Assembly (NCBI GenBank): GCA_965230205.1
Contig: OZ245996.1
Location: 1-64,000 of the forward strand
Source of the DNA: CANLBN01 sp965230205
GTDB lineage: Bacteria; Pseudomonadota; Gammaproteobacteria; Pseudomonadales; Cellvibrionaceae
Reading direction: 5' to 3'
Length of the DNA stretch: 64,000 bases
The notes below the pieces were generated by a model. It had not been told where the DNA came from. It made no database searches and saw nothing but the letters and a program-made list of their open reading frames with translations. Positions 1-7,571 of this stretch are shown here, piece by piece. Both the position numbers and the translations under genes were made by a program. How positions within the stretch are numbered: the stretch's first letter is position 1; every line of letters starts with the position of its first letter.

Positions 1-419
1 AGCGTGCGACGCCCGGTGTCGTCGTGGCGGCCGAGTTCGCTGACCAAAGACGGAAGTTCGCCAGGCTCGCCCCCGGTCTGGGCCAGAAACGCTTCCAGCG
101 CTGGGCGACCTTCCTTGATCAATCGGTCTCGCCAGCGTTCCGCTTCCTTGAATCTGGCCTTCTCAGTGAGATCCTCGCGCCTGAGTTCGTCAAATGCGAC
201 GCGAACGGCCTGCCAGTCCTGCCGCGCCATCAGCTTGCCGATCAGCTGGCGCTGTCTTCTGAGAGCACTTTTCGAAGTAATCGCCGCGGCCTCGCGGATC
301 GCGGCTACCGACACATCGTCGAGCGGGAGTTTCGCAAGGTCGGCAGCGGATAAACCCACCAGCTGCTCTCCCAGTTCCTGAGCTTCATGGTAGGCACGCT
401 TCTTTGCGCTCTTGCTGAT
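1..419 (-). CDS. darP: DarP/YjgA ribosome-associated protein, partial (runs off left edge)
   Basis: Reading the minus strand gives a continuous frame of about 140 codons beginning ISKSAKKRAYHEAQELGE and containing LAKLPLDD and RRQRQLIGKL. These match my recollection of the DarP (YjgA, DUF615) family, which helps late assembly of the 50S ribosomal subunit. In E. coli darP and pmbA are divergent neighbours, and pmbA is divergent here, which supports the call. The 3' end is missing. The frame extends up to a stop at 480-482 but has no ATG, GTG or TTG between there and the start of similarity, so the start is uncertain: a non-standard start, a sequence error or a damaged 5' end are all possible. 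Codon use is GC-rich like its two neighbours and unlike the rest of the window. Confidence 0.75.
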   Translation of the reverse strand, partial: MSKSAKKRAYHEAQELGEQLVGLSAADLAKLPLDDVSVAAIREAAAITSKSALRRQRQLIGKLMARQDWQAVRVAFDELRREDLTEKARFKEAERWRDRLIKEGRPALEAFLAQTGGEPGELPSLVSELGRHDDTGRRT

Positions 420-535
420 TGCGCGGGTAACGGTTCTCTCCCGTGCGTCTCGACGGGACGCTGAGCGGTCCCGATAGTATCATCGCTCGTTCCGTGCGCG
501 GGGTTCCGCGCCTGAGATGGATCGGGAAGGAATGT

Positions 536-1894
536 ATGGGCGACGTTACAGCGACGGATCAGCAGAGCGGGCTGGATGAGGATCAGCTTGGCGAGGTTGT
601 CTCGACTTTATTGACTCACGCGCGGCAGAGTGGAGCGGATCAGGCCGAGGCGGCGGCCAGCCACAGCCTCGGGCTAAGCGCCACTGCGCGTCTGGGCGAC
701 GTTGAAAGCCTGGAGCATACAAACGATCGCGGTGTCGGAATAACGGTCTACGTGGGCGGCTGCAAGGGCAGCGCAAGTACCTCCGACTTCTCTGCGTCTG
801 CGTTGGCGGAAACCGTCGCCAAGGCGATGACGTTTGCCCGACACACGGGCAGCGACGACTGTGCAGGGCTGGCAGATGCGGAGCTGATGGCTGGCGACGA
901 TCTGCCTGACCTCGATCTGTGTCATCCCTGGTCGCTCTCGGTCGAAGAGGCTATCGCACTTGCCATCCGCTGTGAGGACGCCGCTCGAGCGGTCGACAAG
1001 CGCATCACCAATTCTGAAGGTGCGACCGTGGCAACCGGCATCGGCGCCCGTGCCTACGGCAACTCGCACGGCTTCCTCAAGAGTCAGACAAAGACATCGC
1101 ACAGCGTGAGCTGCACGGTGGTTGGCTCACACGACGACGATATGCAGCGTGACTACTGGTACTCGGTGGCACGCAACAAAGATGATCTTGATGACGTGAG
1201 CGCCGTAGGCCGTCGTGCAGCAGAACGCACGGTGCGCCGCCTGGGCGCTCGAAAGATCGATACTCGCACGGCGCCGGTAGTGTACGTGCCCGAACTCGCG
1301 CGAGGCTTTGTCGGTCACGCCATTGCGGCGATCTCTGGCGGTGCGCAGTACCGCCGTTCCTCATTCTTGCTGGACGCCGCCGGGGAGAAACTGTTTCCCG
1401 AGTTTTTCTCACTGCAGGAGCGACCGCATCTGCCACGGGCAATGGCCAGCGCGGCCTATGACAATGAAGGCGTCGCCACGCGCGATCGCGACATCGTGTC
1501 CGACGGACGACTCGACGGTTATGTGCTGGGCTCCTACTCTGCCCGTCGGCTCGGATTGACGACGACGGCCAACGCGGGCGGAACGCACAACCTCGTCGTG
1601 CCCGGCAGCCACGGAACGCAGGACGATCTGCTGCGTGAGATGGGTGACGGACTGCTGGTATCGGAGCTCATCGGCCAGGGTGCGAACGGTGTCACCGGCG
1701 ACTACTCGCGCGGTGCGGTCGGTTTCTGGGTGGAGAACGGCGAGATCGCCTATCCGGTGCACGAGATCACAATTGCCGGAAATCTGCGAGACCTCTATTT
1801 GCGCATTGCCGCCATTGGTCAGGATCAGGATCAGCGCGGCGGAATTCGCTGTGGGTCTTTGCTGGTTGAGTCAATGAAGATCGCGGGTTCTTAG
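536..1894 (+). CDS. pmbA: Metalloprotease PmbA/TldE
   Basis: A 452-residue TldE/PmbA-family protein. TldD and TldE form a heterodimeric zinc protease complex, known for microcin B17 maturation and CcdA degradation; TldE is the subunit without the zinc site. The long N-terminal part, the central RAYGNSHGF segment and the C-terminal GGTHNLVV and GANGVTGDYSRGAVGFWVENGEI are typical of the family. I chose ATG 536 because GGAAGGA lies about 8 bases upstream and the protein then has usual family length; the frame is open further upstream to 443. It is divergent from darP as in enterobacteria. It belongs to the GC-rich block at the left end of the window. Confidence 0.9.
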   Translation: MGDVTATDQQSGLDEDQLGEVVSTLLTHARQSGADQAEAAASHSLGLSATARLGDVESLEHTNDRGVGITVYVGGCKGSASTSDFSASALAETVAKAMTFARHTGSDDCAGLADAELMAGDDLPDLDLCHPWSLSVEEAIALAIRCEDAARAVDKRITNSEGATVATGIGARAYGNSHGFLKSQTKTSHSVSCTVVGSHDDDMQRDYWYSVARNKDDLDDVSAVGRRAAERTVRRLGARKIDTRTAPVVYVPELARGFVGHAIAAISGGAQYRRSSFLLDAAGEKLFPEFFSLQERPHLPRAMASAAYDNEGVATRDRDIVSDGRLDGYVLGSYSARRLGLTTTANAGGTHNLVVPGSHGTQDDLLREMGDGLLVSELIGQGANGVTGDYSRGAVGFWVENGEIAYPVHEITIAGNLRDLYLRIAAIGQDQDQRGGIRCGSLLVESMKIAGS

Positions 1895-1895
1895 G

Positions 1896-2500
1896 TCACA
1901 GCGGATCCGATCTGCTATCTACGAGATCCGATAGCGTCATTTCGCCCACGACTCCGCCGACGGCGCTATCCACCTGGCTGACCAGCTCGTCCACCGGGGC
2001 TGACCACAGCGGCGGCTTGTCCGAACCCGTCTCGCCGGTCTTTCGAACGACAGCAAGAATGTCGCCAACAGAGATACGGCTCATCTCGCGTCCCGGGATC
2101 AGTTCTTCCTTTTCCGTCGTGATCAGCAGCCCCGCATTCTCCAACGCGTTGATCGCCGGAGTCATTGTCAGCGACGGCAACTTCAGGGTTCGCGACAGCT
2201 CGCGGAAGGTCAGTACCTTGTCCTCCCGCCGGAATGCAACGCCGGTCAGAAACATTACATCGAGCACCAGCCGTTCGCGCATCGCGTTCGAAAGCTGCGG
2301 TTCGCGACGGCCGATGCGGAGGTAGGCCGGTCGCTGATGATAGAACGCGATTTGCGCACCGATGAGCAGAATTAACCAGTTCAAATAGAGCCAAAGTAGG
2401 GCAGTGATCGCTACGGCGAAACCGGCGTAGATTTCCAGCGTCCGCGCCGAATAAAGAACGAAGGTCGCAAACGCGGCGCTCATCGTTGCCCACATGACGC
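1896..2500 (-). CDS. YihY/BrkB family membrane protein, 3' part only, fused in frame to a foreign 5' end
   Basis: The last about 200 codons of a 332-codon reading frame resemble the C-terminal part of YihY/BrkB ('ribonuclease BN-like') inner-membrane proteins: two membrane segments with ALLWLYLNWLILLIGAQIAF, then a soluble winged-helix-like tail. The first five membrane segments expected for the family are absent; upstream the frame turns into an FAD-binding domain. GC content changes sharply at the same point (about 2495-2503). It lies tail to tail with pmbA, one base apart. I read it as the end of a normal yihY gene cut by a chimeric junction, not as a working fusion protein. Confidence 0.7.
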
Positions 2501-2510
2501 CTAAATCCAG
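2490..2510. other. Chimeric junction between GC-rich and AT-rich DNA
   Basis: Inside a single minus-strand frame, similarity switches from an FAD-linked oxidase to a YihY-family membrane protein at about 2495-2503, and base composition changes from GC-rich (1-2500) to AT-rich beyond it. No terminal inverted repeats, target duplication or integrase are visible. A false assembly join or fresh illegitimate recombination both fit. Confidence 0.7.
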
Positions 2511-2894
2511 AGGCACAAACAAGTCATGTTCGGCTGCAGCTTCTTGCAATAGTTGCAGTGGCGTACCCGCACAGGCAGTCATCGTCATGGCGGTAGTATC
2601 TATTGCTTCGATTCTATTCATGCGTTCGAGAGAAATCGCAAACTCACCCTGTTGAGGCGTTGCTCCACCCGCGAGTCCTGTCAAACCACCCTGAACAACC
2701 ACCGGCTGATCGTATTGATGGCAAAGGGACATGATTGTGGAGAGTTCTTCGGTTGTTTGCGGTTTTAGCAGTACCGCGGGCGGGCAAGGTTTAGTACCGC
2801 TCCAATCAGCAAAATACTTATCGCTAATGGCATCGCCAATAAGTAGACTGGAGGGATTAAGAGACGCTTTAAGCTGATCGAGTAAGGTTTTCAT
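2501..2894 (-). CDS. FAD-linked oxidase (GlcD/D-lactate dehydrogenase type), N-terminal fragment
   Basis: About 130 residues of a PCMH-type FAD-binding domain: VLLKPQTTEEL, then PVVVQGGLTGLAGGATP (the FAD pyrophosphate loop) and a following MNRIEAID segment, as in glycolate oxidase subunit GlcD and D-lactate dehydrogenases. The family is normally 460 residues or more, so the rest of the FAD domain and the whole C-terminal oxidase domain are missing. The frame continues after FVPLDLG into an unrelated membrane protein (YihY family). Base composition on this side matches the AT-richer remainder of the window, so this fragment belongs to the main contig. It sits just downstream of a dioxygenase gene on the same strand. 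Confidence 0.75.
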
Positions 2895-2937
2895 TAAGGT
2901 GTTTTGCTATCAATATTAGCCGGCAAAAAAACAACCG

Positions 2938-4008
2938 TTACCATTTATCTTCACGTATTTCTAATCGATCGAAAGATTCACCAATCAATACACCGAGCTC
3001 ACGCTCTTCGCCCTCTTTCAGGTGCACTCCAGGGCGACCATGAGCAAAGCGGTAGTTACAGATTAATGCAACATCACCAACCTTCCAGGGAATGGGAATA
3101 CCATGGCGATCATAGATATCAATAAACAGCTGCTTTTCTTCACGAGTCATTTCAGTGAGATCGCCAAAAGTCAGCTTGAGTGGACGCTCTTCTGCTGGCA
3201 GGTGCTGAACCAAAGGCCAGGTATCAAACCATGCGCCATCGTCAGCAATACTGCTATAAAGCAAGTTGCGATCGATATGCGGAAAATATTCGAAAGCAGA
3301 GGTAATGTAACGAGTTTTTAATTTACGGTCCTCACCCCATTCTGCCGTCAAGCCGCGAGCACGCGCCTCGGCAATTGCCTCATCTGGATCCTCTGTCAGC
3401 ATCGAAAGCTGCCAGTGATTGTAAACACCGTATTCAATACGATCTTCAAAGGCATCACGATCAGTAAGATCACGGTGATAACAAAGACCTAGCTTTTTCA
3501 GCTTCTGGCCAAAAGGCGTAGCTAAAATCGATTCGGTGGCCGCCACATTGTCAGAGACAAAAGTATACCCACCTTCTGCCGGTATTTTGTTACACATAAA
3601 GCTGAGCATTTTAGTGCTTGAACCGATATACGCCATCTCATGGTGATAGTGTAACCAGGCTTCCAGAGGAGCACCGACTTCATATACGTTTGGCTGCAAT
3701 GCCTTACGCGGGTTGGCGCCACCCTCGTATTTACGTTCGTTTTTCAGTACTTGGGTCGCGATCAGGCGCATCGCCTGCATATCGGTCAAACCTGTATTGA
3801 TAACATGCACCAGACCAATAGCATCAAACGTACTTTGCATACGCTCGGCAAGTTCTGGGCTCGGCCTCAATGGCTCGCCAGCAATACGGAATGCATTGCC
3901 ATCGATAGTAAATAATTCAGGAGAAATGGCCGGCGTACCCGTCCACCACTTAGGCTCGATAATATCGTCTAGCGGCTCAAAAATGTCAGGTGCTGTAGCA
4001 GTAGTCAT
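2938..4008 (-). CDS. TauD/TfdA-like Fe(II)/2-oxoglutarate dioxygenase
   Basis: A 356-residue protein of the TauD/TfdA superfamily, whose members hydroxylate small organic substrates using Fe(II), O2 and 2-oxoglutarate. The metal-binding H-x-D/E pair is probably H122 and E124 in HYHHEMAY; a distal His occurs near the C-terminus in FAHGRPGVH, followed by an Arg-rich segment suited to 2-oxoglutarate. The N-terminal about 60 residues are an extension compared with TauD. The substrate cannot be read from sequence. I chose ATG 4008; a TTG ten codons upstream is possible. It lies upstream of the truncated FAD oxidase with a 43-base gap, so the two may have formed an operon. Confidence 0.75.
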   Translation of the reverse strand: MTTATAPDIFEPLDDIIEPKWWTGTPAISPELFTIDGNAFRIAGEPLRPSPELAERMQSTFDAIGLVHVINTGLTDMQAMRLIATQVLKNERKYEGGANPRKALQPNVYEVGAPLEAWLHYHHEMAYIGSSTKMLSFMCNKIPAEGGYTFVSDNVAATESILATPFGQKLKKLGLCYHRDLTDRDAFEDRIEYGVYNHWQLSMLTEDPDEAIAEARARGLTAEWGEDRKLKTRYITSAFEYFPHIDRNLLYSSIADDGAWFDTWPLVQHLPAEERPLKLTFGDLTEMTREEKQLFIDIYDRHGIPIPWKVGDVALICNYRFAHGRPGVHLKEGEERELGVLIGESFDRLEIREDKW

Positions 4009-4129
4009 GCTTTTTAGTCTTATTTTGTCAGCGGTCAACCATTCTAGCCCTGAATTTTCGATACGACAATAAAAATATAATAGTTATTTCACCCCGTAAT
4101 AAAGCCTATCCTGCCACCTTTAGAATATA

Positions 4130-4206
4130 ATTTATCAGACAGGTGCCCACAAAAACGGACAATAATATTAATTTTTCCACTGCATGTTCTTGTTAAACCT
4201 TATTGT
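4130..4206 (-). repeat. Degenerate attC-like site, distal end of cassette array
   Basis: On the minus strand the stop region of the last cassette gene runs into GGTTTAACAAGAACATGCAG, which has the R' core form (RYYYAAC followed by AAG) of integron attC sites. A matching right half is weak, so the outer end is not defined. Low certainty; called mainly because clearer attC sites follow in the same orientation. Confidence 0.35.
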
Positions 4207-4709
4207 TTTATTGCTGAAGATAACACTTTTAAAATTTTTGGCTCACCATTATGCTTAACAATAAGCATTGATTGATAAAGTTGTTCCTTATTACTAATTG
4301 GCAAACCTTTAATAGACACATATTGATGCATAGTTGTTGCCACCAACGCTTGATTGCTATTTATCATAGAAATCTGTTGCGATTTTTCTTCAAGAACTAA
4401 AGATGTAATACGTTGTAAATTTTCTTGATACTTAGACATTTGGGATTTATTAAAACTTTCTTTATGTCCTGAAGAATGGATAACCTCCATAGAAAAATCA
4501 GGATGATATACCGATAACATACCTTCAATGTTCCCATCTCCAACAAAACTTTTATGCTCTCTTAATAGTTTTTCTATTTGTTTCTCATTAATAGGGTTAA
4601 TAGTTGCTAAAACTTGTGGAATAAAAGCATATAAACCAATAATCACTGACAACACTACCGCAAAAAAACTGACGTAAGAATTTATAGTTTTAAATTTAAT
4701 GACTTTCAT
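4200..4709 (-). CDS. Membrane-anchored NTF2/SnoaL-like protein (cassette gene)
   Basis: A 169-residue protein with one N-terminal membrane segment (about residues 10-30) followed by a domain that looks like the NTF2/SnoaL fold: an opening helix EKQIEKLLREHKSFVGDGNIEGMLSVYHPDFSMEVI and then alternating strands. This is a common catalytic or ligand-binding fold, but no active residues can be assigned. ATG 4709 follows AAGAGGG at a good distance. The gene sits directly after an attC site in a same-strand cassette array and has the AT-rich codon use of the array. Function unknown. Confidence 0.6.
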   Translation of the reverse strand: MKVIKFKTINSYVSFFAVVLSVIIGLYAFIPQVLATINPINEKQIEKLLREHKSFVGDGNIEGMLSVYHPDFSMEVIHSSGHKESFNKSQMSKYQENLQRITSLVLEEKSQQISMINSNQALVATTMHQYVSIKGLPISNKEQLYQSMLIVKHNGEPKILKVLSSAIKQ

Positions 4710-4739
4710 TTAGTGCCCTCTTGATCTCGGTCAAACAGA

Positions 4740-4820
4740 ATCTAACGTCTCAATAACTGACAGTCGAAGCAACGCGTAAGTTGTTCAGTCCAGAAGGCGT
4801 AACCGATCGATTTGTTATGT
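4740..4820 (-). repeat. attC site
   Basis: On the minus strand, ACATAACAAATCG (left core) and GACGTTAGAT (right core, GTTRRRY) enclose an imperfect palindrome in which CTGGACTGAACAAC can fold against GTTGCTTCGACTGTCAG. Length 81 bases, the usual attC range. The stop codon of the upstream cassette gene lies beside the left core, and the next cassette gene starts after the right core. Confidence 0.7.
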
Positions 4821-4823
4821 TTA

Positions 4824-5321
4824 TTACCGACCACTTAGCACTCCAGATGAAGCAGCCATTTCATTACCATAAATATCTTTGTAATGAATATTGAACTGAA
4901 TACCTTTCTCTATATTTAAATATTTAGGCTTTAATTTTATATCTGAGAGCTTGACTAAATCCCACGACTTTCCAGATTCAAGGATTACCCCTTGAGGTAA
5001 AGATACATAATCATCCCATTTTTCAGCATCAAGCTCTGAAAATAGCTCCTTAAGATAATTGGTTGTTTTACCATTTTTTTCAAAAACAGCCTCTTCAATA
5101 AAAGCTGGACCAATACCAGCATTTTTGAGTCGGATTCCAAAGCCTTTGTCGTACCTTCGCTCGATAATGTATAAATATGGTTTTACTTGAGCATTGGCAC
5201 GCACCTCCTCTTTTTTAGCAATTGATTCAGCTCTCTCATTCTCTCTAACATAACTACAGGTTGATAAAGCTAGCGCAAGCATTGCGATACACAATGTTCC
5301 AATGTCTATAATTTGTTTCAT
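4824..5321 (-). CDS. Hypothetical membrane-anchored protein (cassette gene)
   Basis: A 165-residue protein with an N-terminal hydrophobic segment (about residues 6-23, including a Cys) that could be a membrane anchor or signal, a short charged linker, then a mostly beta-strand domain from about residue 45 (VKPYLYIIERRYDKGFGIRLKNAGIGPAFIEEAVF). Such N-anchored beta-domain proteins are frequent in integron cassettes, but I do not recognise a named family. The single gene lies between two attC sites, so it is a one-gene cassette. No function assigned. Confidence 0.6.
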   Translation of the reverse strand: MKQIIDIGTLCIAMLALALSTCSYVRENERAESIAKKEEVRANAQVKPYLYIIERRYDKGFGIRLKNAGIGPAFIEEAVFEKNGKTTNYLKELFSELDAEKWDDYVSLPQGVILESGKSWDLVKLSDIKLKPKYLNIEKGIQFNIHYKDIYGNEMAASSGVLSGR

Positions 5322-5354
5322 AAATAAGTGCCTTTAAGCATAAAAATAAAGGAG

Positions 5355-5433
5355 ACACAACTATTCAATTGATAGTAAATTCGCCTTTTTATTCTTTCAG
5401 TCAAGCCTGACTCTATTGATTATTGGTTAATAT
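5355..5433 (-). repeat. attC-like site
   Basis: Minus strand: ATATTAAC at 5433-5426, containing the stop codon of the upstream gene, and GTTGTGT at 5361-5355 enclose about 79 bases with a weak palindrome (CAATAGAGT against ACTATCAATTG, and an inner AGTCAGGCTTGACT). GTTGTGT recurs as the right core of another attC at 9173-9179. Confidence 0.55.
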
Positions 5434-6065
5434 GCAAGCCTTCTCACAATTATTTCCAAAATCATTAAACCAAAAGCAAATGGTATAAAAACCAAACAAA
5501 AAACAAGAAACAGTCTTTTTATAAAAATTTTAGTAGGTGATTCTTGCTCATACAAACTTACTTCACCTTCAGGGATAAAAGAATATGAAGTTTTTAAGCT
5601 ATTAATATAATCAGTGTTATCATTTGGAATTGGGAAAAAGATTTTCAACGAGAGACTAGGTAATAACTTTTCTACTTTAAATTTAAATTGATTATTGTAA
5701 GGCCAATAGTATTTCGGCTTTACTGAAGATACCTTGGTCTTACTAGACCAAATATTACGAATCTCGTAATGAGAAAAATCTGGTTTACTACTTTTTGTTT
5801 GAACAAAAAATTCTAACTCTAAAGCTTTCTTTCCAATATTAGAAAGCTCAATCGTAAAAAAACCTTCTTTCTTTGAAATAGGGCCTTGCCGAACGTATTC
5901 GATATTCTCGACCACTGTTAGCTCGTATTCTGATTGACCTGGCAATACTATCCAGCTTTCATCAATATTTAAATATGTGAATACTAACGTTGCAAACCCG
6001 ATTATAACTTTGGTTAGTATTTTGTGCTTCAACATACTCCAGAGAAATTTGAAAATAACTTTCAT
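5427..6065 (-). CDS. Hypothetical protein with N- and C-terminal membrane segments (cassette gene)
   Basis: A 212-residue protein with a hydrophobic segment near the N-terminus (about residues 14-33), a long hydrophilic, strand-rich middle part (about 45-180) and a second strong membrane segment close to the C-terminus (LVFCLVFIPFAFGLMILEIIV). This gives a periplasmic domain held between two membrane helices. I do not recognise the family. Its stop codon lies within the left core of an attC site, as is usual for cassette genes. The next upstream gene is 106 bases away with no clear attC between them, so the two may share a cassette. Confidence 0.55.
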   Translation of the reverse strand: MKVIFKFLWSMLKHKILTKVIIGFATLVFTYLNIDESWIVLPGQSEYELTVVENIEYVRQGPISKKEGFFTIELSNIGKKALELEFFVQTKSSKPDFSHYEIRNIWSSKTKVSSVKPKYYWPYNNQFKFKVEKLLPSLSLKIFFPIPNDNTDYINSLKTSYSFIPEGEVSLYEQESPTKIFIKRLFLVFCLVFIPFAFGLMILEIIVRRLAY

Positions 6066-6111
6066 ATATGCCTATCTATAGCTAGCACCTTAGTAAACTT
6101 TAGAAAATGGA

Positions 6112-6138
6112 GTGATCATCTTAATTAAGATGACTCAA
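6112..6138. terminator. Palindromic hairpin between cassette genes
   Basis: An inverted repeat GATCATCTTAATTAAGATGA with flanking bases lies between two minus-strand cassette genes. It is not followed by a clear T run, so it may be a weak terminator or a recombination-site remnant. Confidence 0.3.
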
Positions 6139-6170
6139 CAATCTTTCATCTAAAAATAAATGCGTCCCCT

Positions 6171-6380
6171 TTAAACTCTTTCTTTTTCATCATCTAATTC
6201 CTCATGTATTTTTGACATATCACCCAACACAAGATCATCTGGCTCTTTTTCACTTAAACCTTGTTTTTTATATATCCCCCTCTCTCGAACAAGCGCGGCT
6301 TTAATCTCAGCATCAGACCATCCTGTTTTCTGTCGTTTCTCACGTCTTTTTTTACTCAGGTCGCTTATTTCTTTTGTCAT
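6171..6380 (-). CDS. Small charged hypothetical protein (cassette gene)
   Basis: A 69-residue, highly charged protein (MTKEISDLSKKRREKRQK, then GWSDAEIKAALVRERGI and an acidic C-terminus). No membrane segment or Cys. The size and charge recall small antitoxins or DNA-binding accessory proteins, but no family is recognised and no toxin-like partner lies next to it. AT-rich codon use like the rest of the array. Confidence 0.5.
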   Translation of the reverse strand: MTKEISDLSKKRREKRQKTGWSDAEIKAALVRERGIYKKQGLSEKEPDDLVLGDMSKIHEELDDEKERV

Positions 6381-6426
6381 TAGATAATCTCTATATATAA
6401 ATAATCACCCTTTGCATGATAAAAAT

Positions 6427-6515
6427 AACACCTAAGATAAGAAATCGTAATGGATCGCTAGTTGAATTATGTTCCCCGGGCAAGCTCTGCTTAACCTCTT
6501 GACTGTATTGTTAAC
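6427..6515 (-). repeat. Possible degenerate attC site
   Basis: Minus strand: GAGTTAACAATACAG directly after the TGA of the upstream gene has the left-core form, and GGTGTTATTT 80-90 bases further could be the right core. The inner palindrome is weak (around TTGCCCGGGGAA). The position between co-oriented cassette genes is the main support. Confidence 0.35.
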
Positions 6516-6749
6516 TCATAATGACTCTCTTGAAAAATTTAAAATATTATTGCCATATTTTGCAACGGCTCTTTCTTTTAATGGCTTCAGTAGCAGCCTT
6601 ACCTCTATAAGATCATTCCCATAGTCCGCAATTTCATCTTCATCGTTAGATGTTTCACAGACCTTTGCCATTTTCTGCTCAAGCTCTATCAGCCCTTCAA
6701 GGATGATTTTTAGTTCTGACTCGGCCAAATCTAATGTAAATTCGCTCAT
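6516..6749 (-). CDS. Small helical hypothetical protein A (cassette gene)
   Basis: A 77-residue acidic protein predicted to be two long helices: LDLAESELKIILEGLIELEQKMAKV and YGNDLIEVRLLLKPLKERAVAKYG. It resembles the product of the next gene upstream in layout and in spaced hydrophobic positions, so the pair looks like an ancient tandem duplication, perhaps forming a heterodimer. No known family recognised; no catalytic motif. Confidence 0.55.
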   Translation of the reverse strand: MSEFTLDLAESELKIILEGLIELEQKMAKVCETSNDEDEIADYGNDLIEVRLLLKPLKERAVAKYGNNILNFSRESL

Positions 6750-6807
6750 ATTGCTTTACCTTCTTTTTTATAGACTCGTTGAGCTTTTATCCCCTATCGA
6801 TTGTGAA

Positions 6808-6990
6808 CTATTTAGAGCTAACCTCTTCTTCAAATTTTGAAACCACAATTTCTAATAAAGCTGCATCATTAACTAATTCTGAACTTTCATATTCACTCAA
6901 TTTATTATTATTCAGAGCGGTTTCAATTGACGTCATATACTGCCGTAAAGCAGCCAGAACAACTACCCTCTCTTTTTTACCTAAATTCAT
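6808..6990 (-). CDS. Small helical hypothetical protein B (cassette gene)
   Basis: A 60-residue protein, helix-turn-helix in outline (KKERVVVLAALRQYMTSIETAL, then a second helix ending in VVSKFEEEV). It is similar in arrangement to the 77-residue product 58 bases downstream. A further tiny GTG-started frame of 29 codons (6992-7081) ends two bases before this ATG and overlaps the attC; I cannot tell whether it is translated. Function unknown. Confidence 0.5.
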   Translation of the reverse strand: MNLGKKERVVVLAALRQYMTSIETALNNNKLSEYESSELVNDAALLEIVVSKFEEEVSSK

Positions 6991-7062
6991 GTTACTTTAT
7001 CGCTTTTTGAACAACTTCAAAATCAGGCACTACTGTTTTTGAAAATTTTTCTAAATTATTAA

Positions 7063-7133
7063 TAAAAACCTCCAAAAGCACGTCATACACGGGGCGTATA
7101 GTATAGTGAATTTGCCCCGTTGCTTTGTTAACC
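7063..7133 (-). repeat. attC site
   Basis: Minus strand: GGTTAACAAAGCAACGGGGC folds against GCCCCGT and TGCTTT further on, with extra unpaired bases on one side as in true attC hairpins, and ends in GGTTTTTA. The left core GGTTAAC is the exact reverse complement of the start GTTAACC of the cassette it closes (8433-8439), as expected for one intact cassette. It contains the stop codon of the membrane-protein gene. Confidence 0.75.
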
Positions 7134-7571
7134 ATCAAAGTCCACAATAATTAACACACCCTTTGCCGTATCATAAAGAACAAGCAAAGCATAAACGAAT
7201 ATTCCCGTTACAATTGAATTTAGAAGTAATGGTATATTCTGTATTGACTGCAACGCTGGTGATGATTTCACAGACAATATCACAGTAGCCAATATAATTA
7301 GACCTATTTGCTCTTTTATAGAAAGTAGCATATCAACTCTTGTTTTCTTAAACGCATCAGCGTTTCCATTTTTATCTATAAGGTCTCGCATCTTCGTTAG
7401 TACAATACCCATTGTGGCAGCATTAACAGCCAGAAGCGCTACCAATATTGTTATCAAGTTTGACTCAAAAAACACATGAAGAAACTTTGATTGAAGCCAA
7501 CCGTTTGACAGCTCAGCGACAAACCCAACACCAAGGGATATAAAAGAAGTAGTAAGAACCTGCTTAATCAT
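7128..7571 (-). CDS. Four-helix membrane protein, RexB-like in size and topology (cassette gene)
   Basis: A 147-residue protein with four predicted membrane segments (about residues 5-22, 38-60, 84-103 and 112-135) and short loops. Its ATG overlaps the stop of the 283-residue gene upstream by four bases, so the two are translationally coupled, and both lie between one pair of matching attC cores as a two-gene cassette. A soluble partner of about 280 residues plus a four-helix membrane partner of about 145 residues is the layout of phage lambda RexA (279) and RexB (144), an abortive-infection system in which RexB is the membrane effector. I see no decisive residue match, so this is an inference from layout. 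Other sensor-effector pairs are possible. Confidence 0.6.
   Translation of the reverse strand: MIKQVLTTSFISLGVGFVAELSNGWLQSKFLHVFFESNLITILVALLAVNAATMGIVLTKMRDLIDKNGNADAFKKTRVDMLLSIKEQIGLIILATVILSVKSSPALQSIQNIPLLLNSIVTGIFVYALLVLYDTAKGVLIIVDFDG

Noticed and set aside
4..381. Two overlapping plus-strand frames of 109-125 codons at the left edge
   Set aside because: They are shadows of the GC-rich darP gene on the minus strand, whose protein matches a known family.
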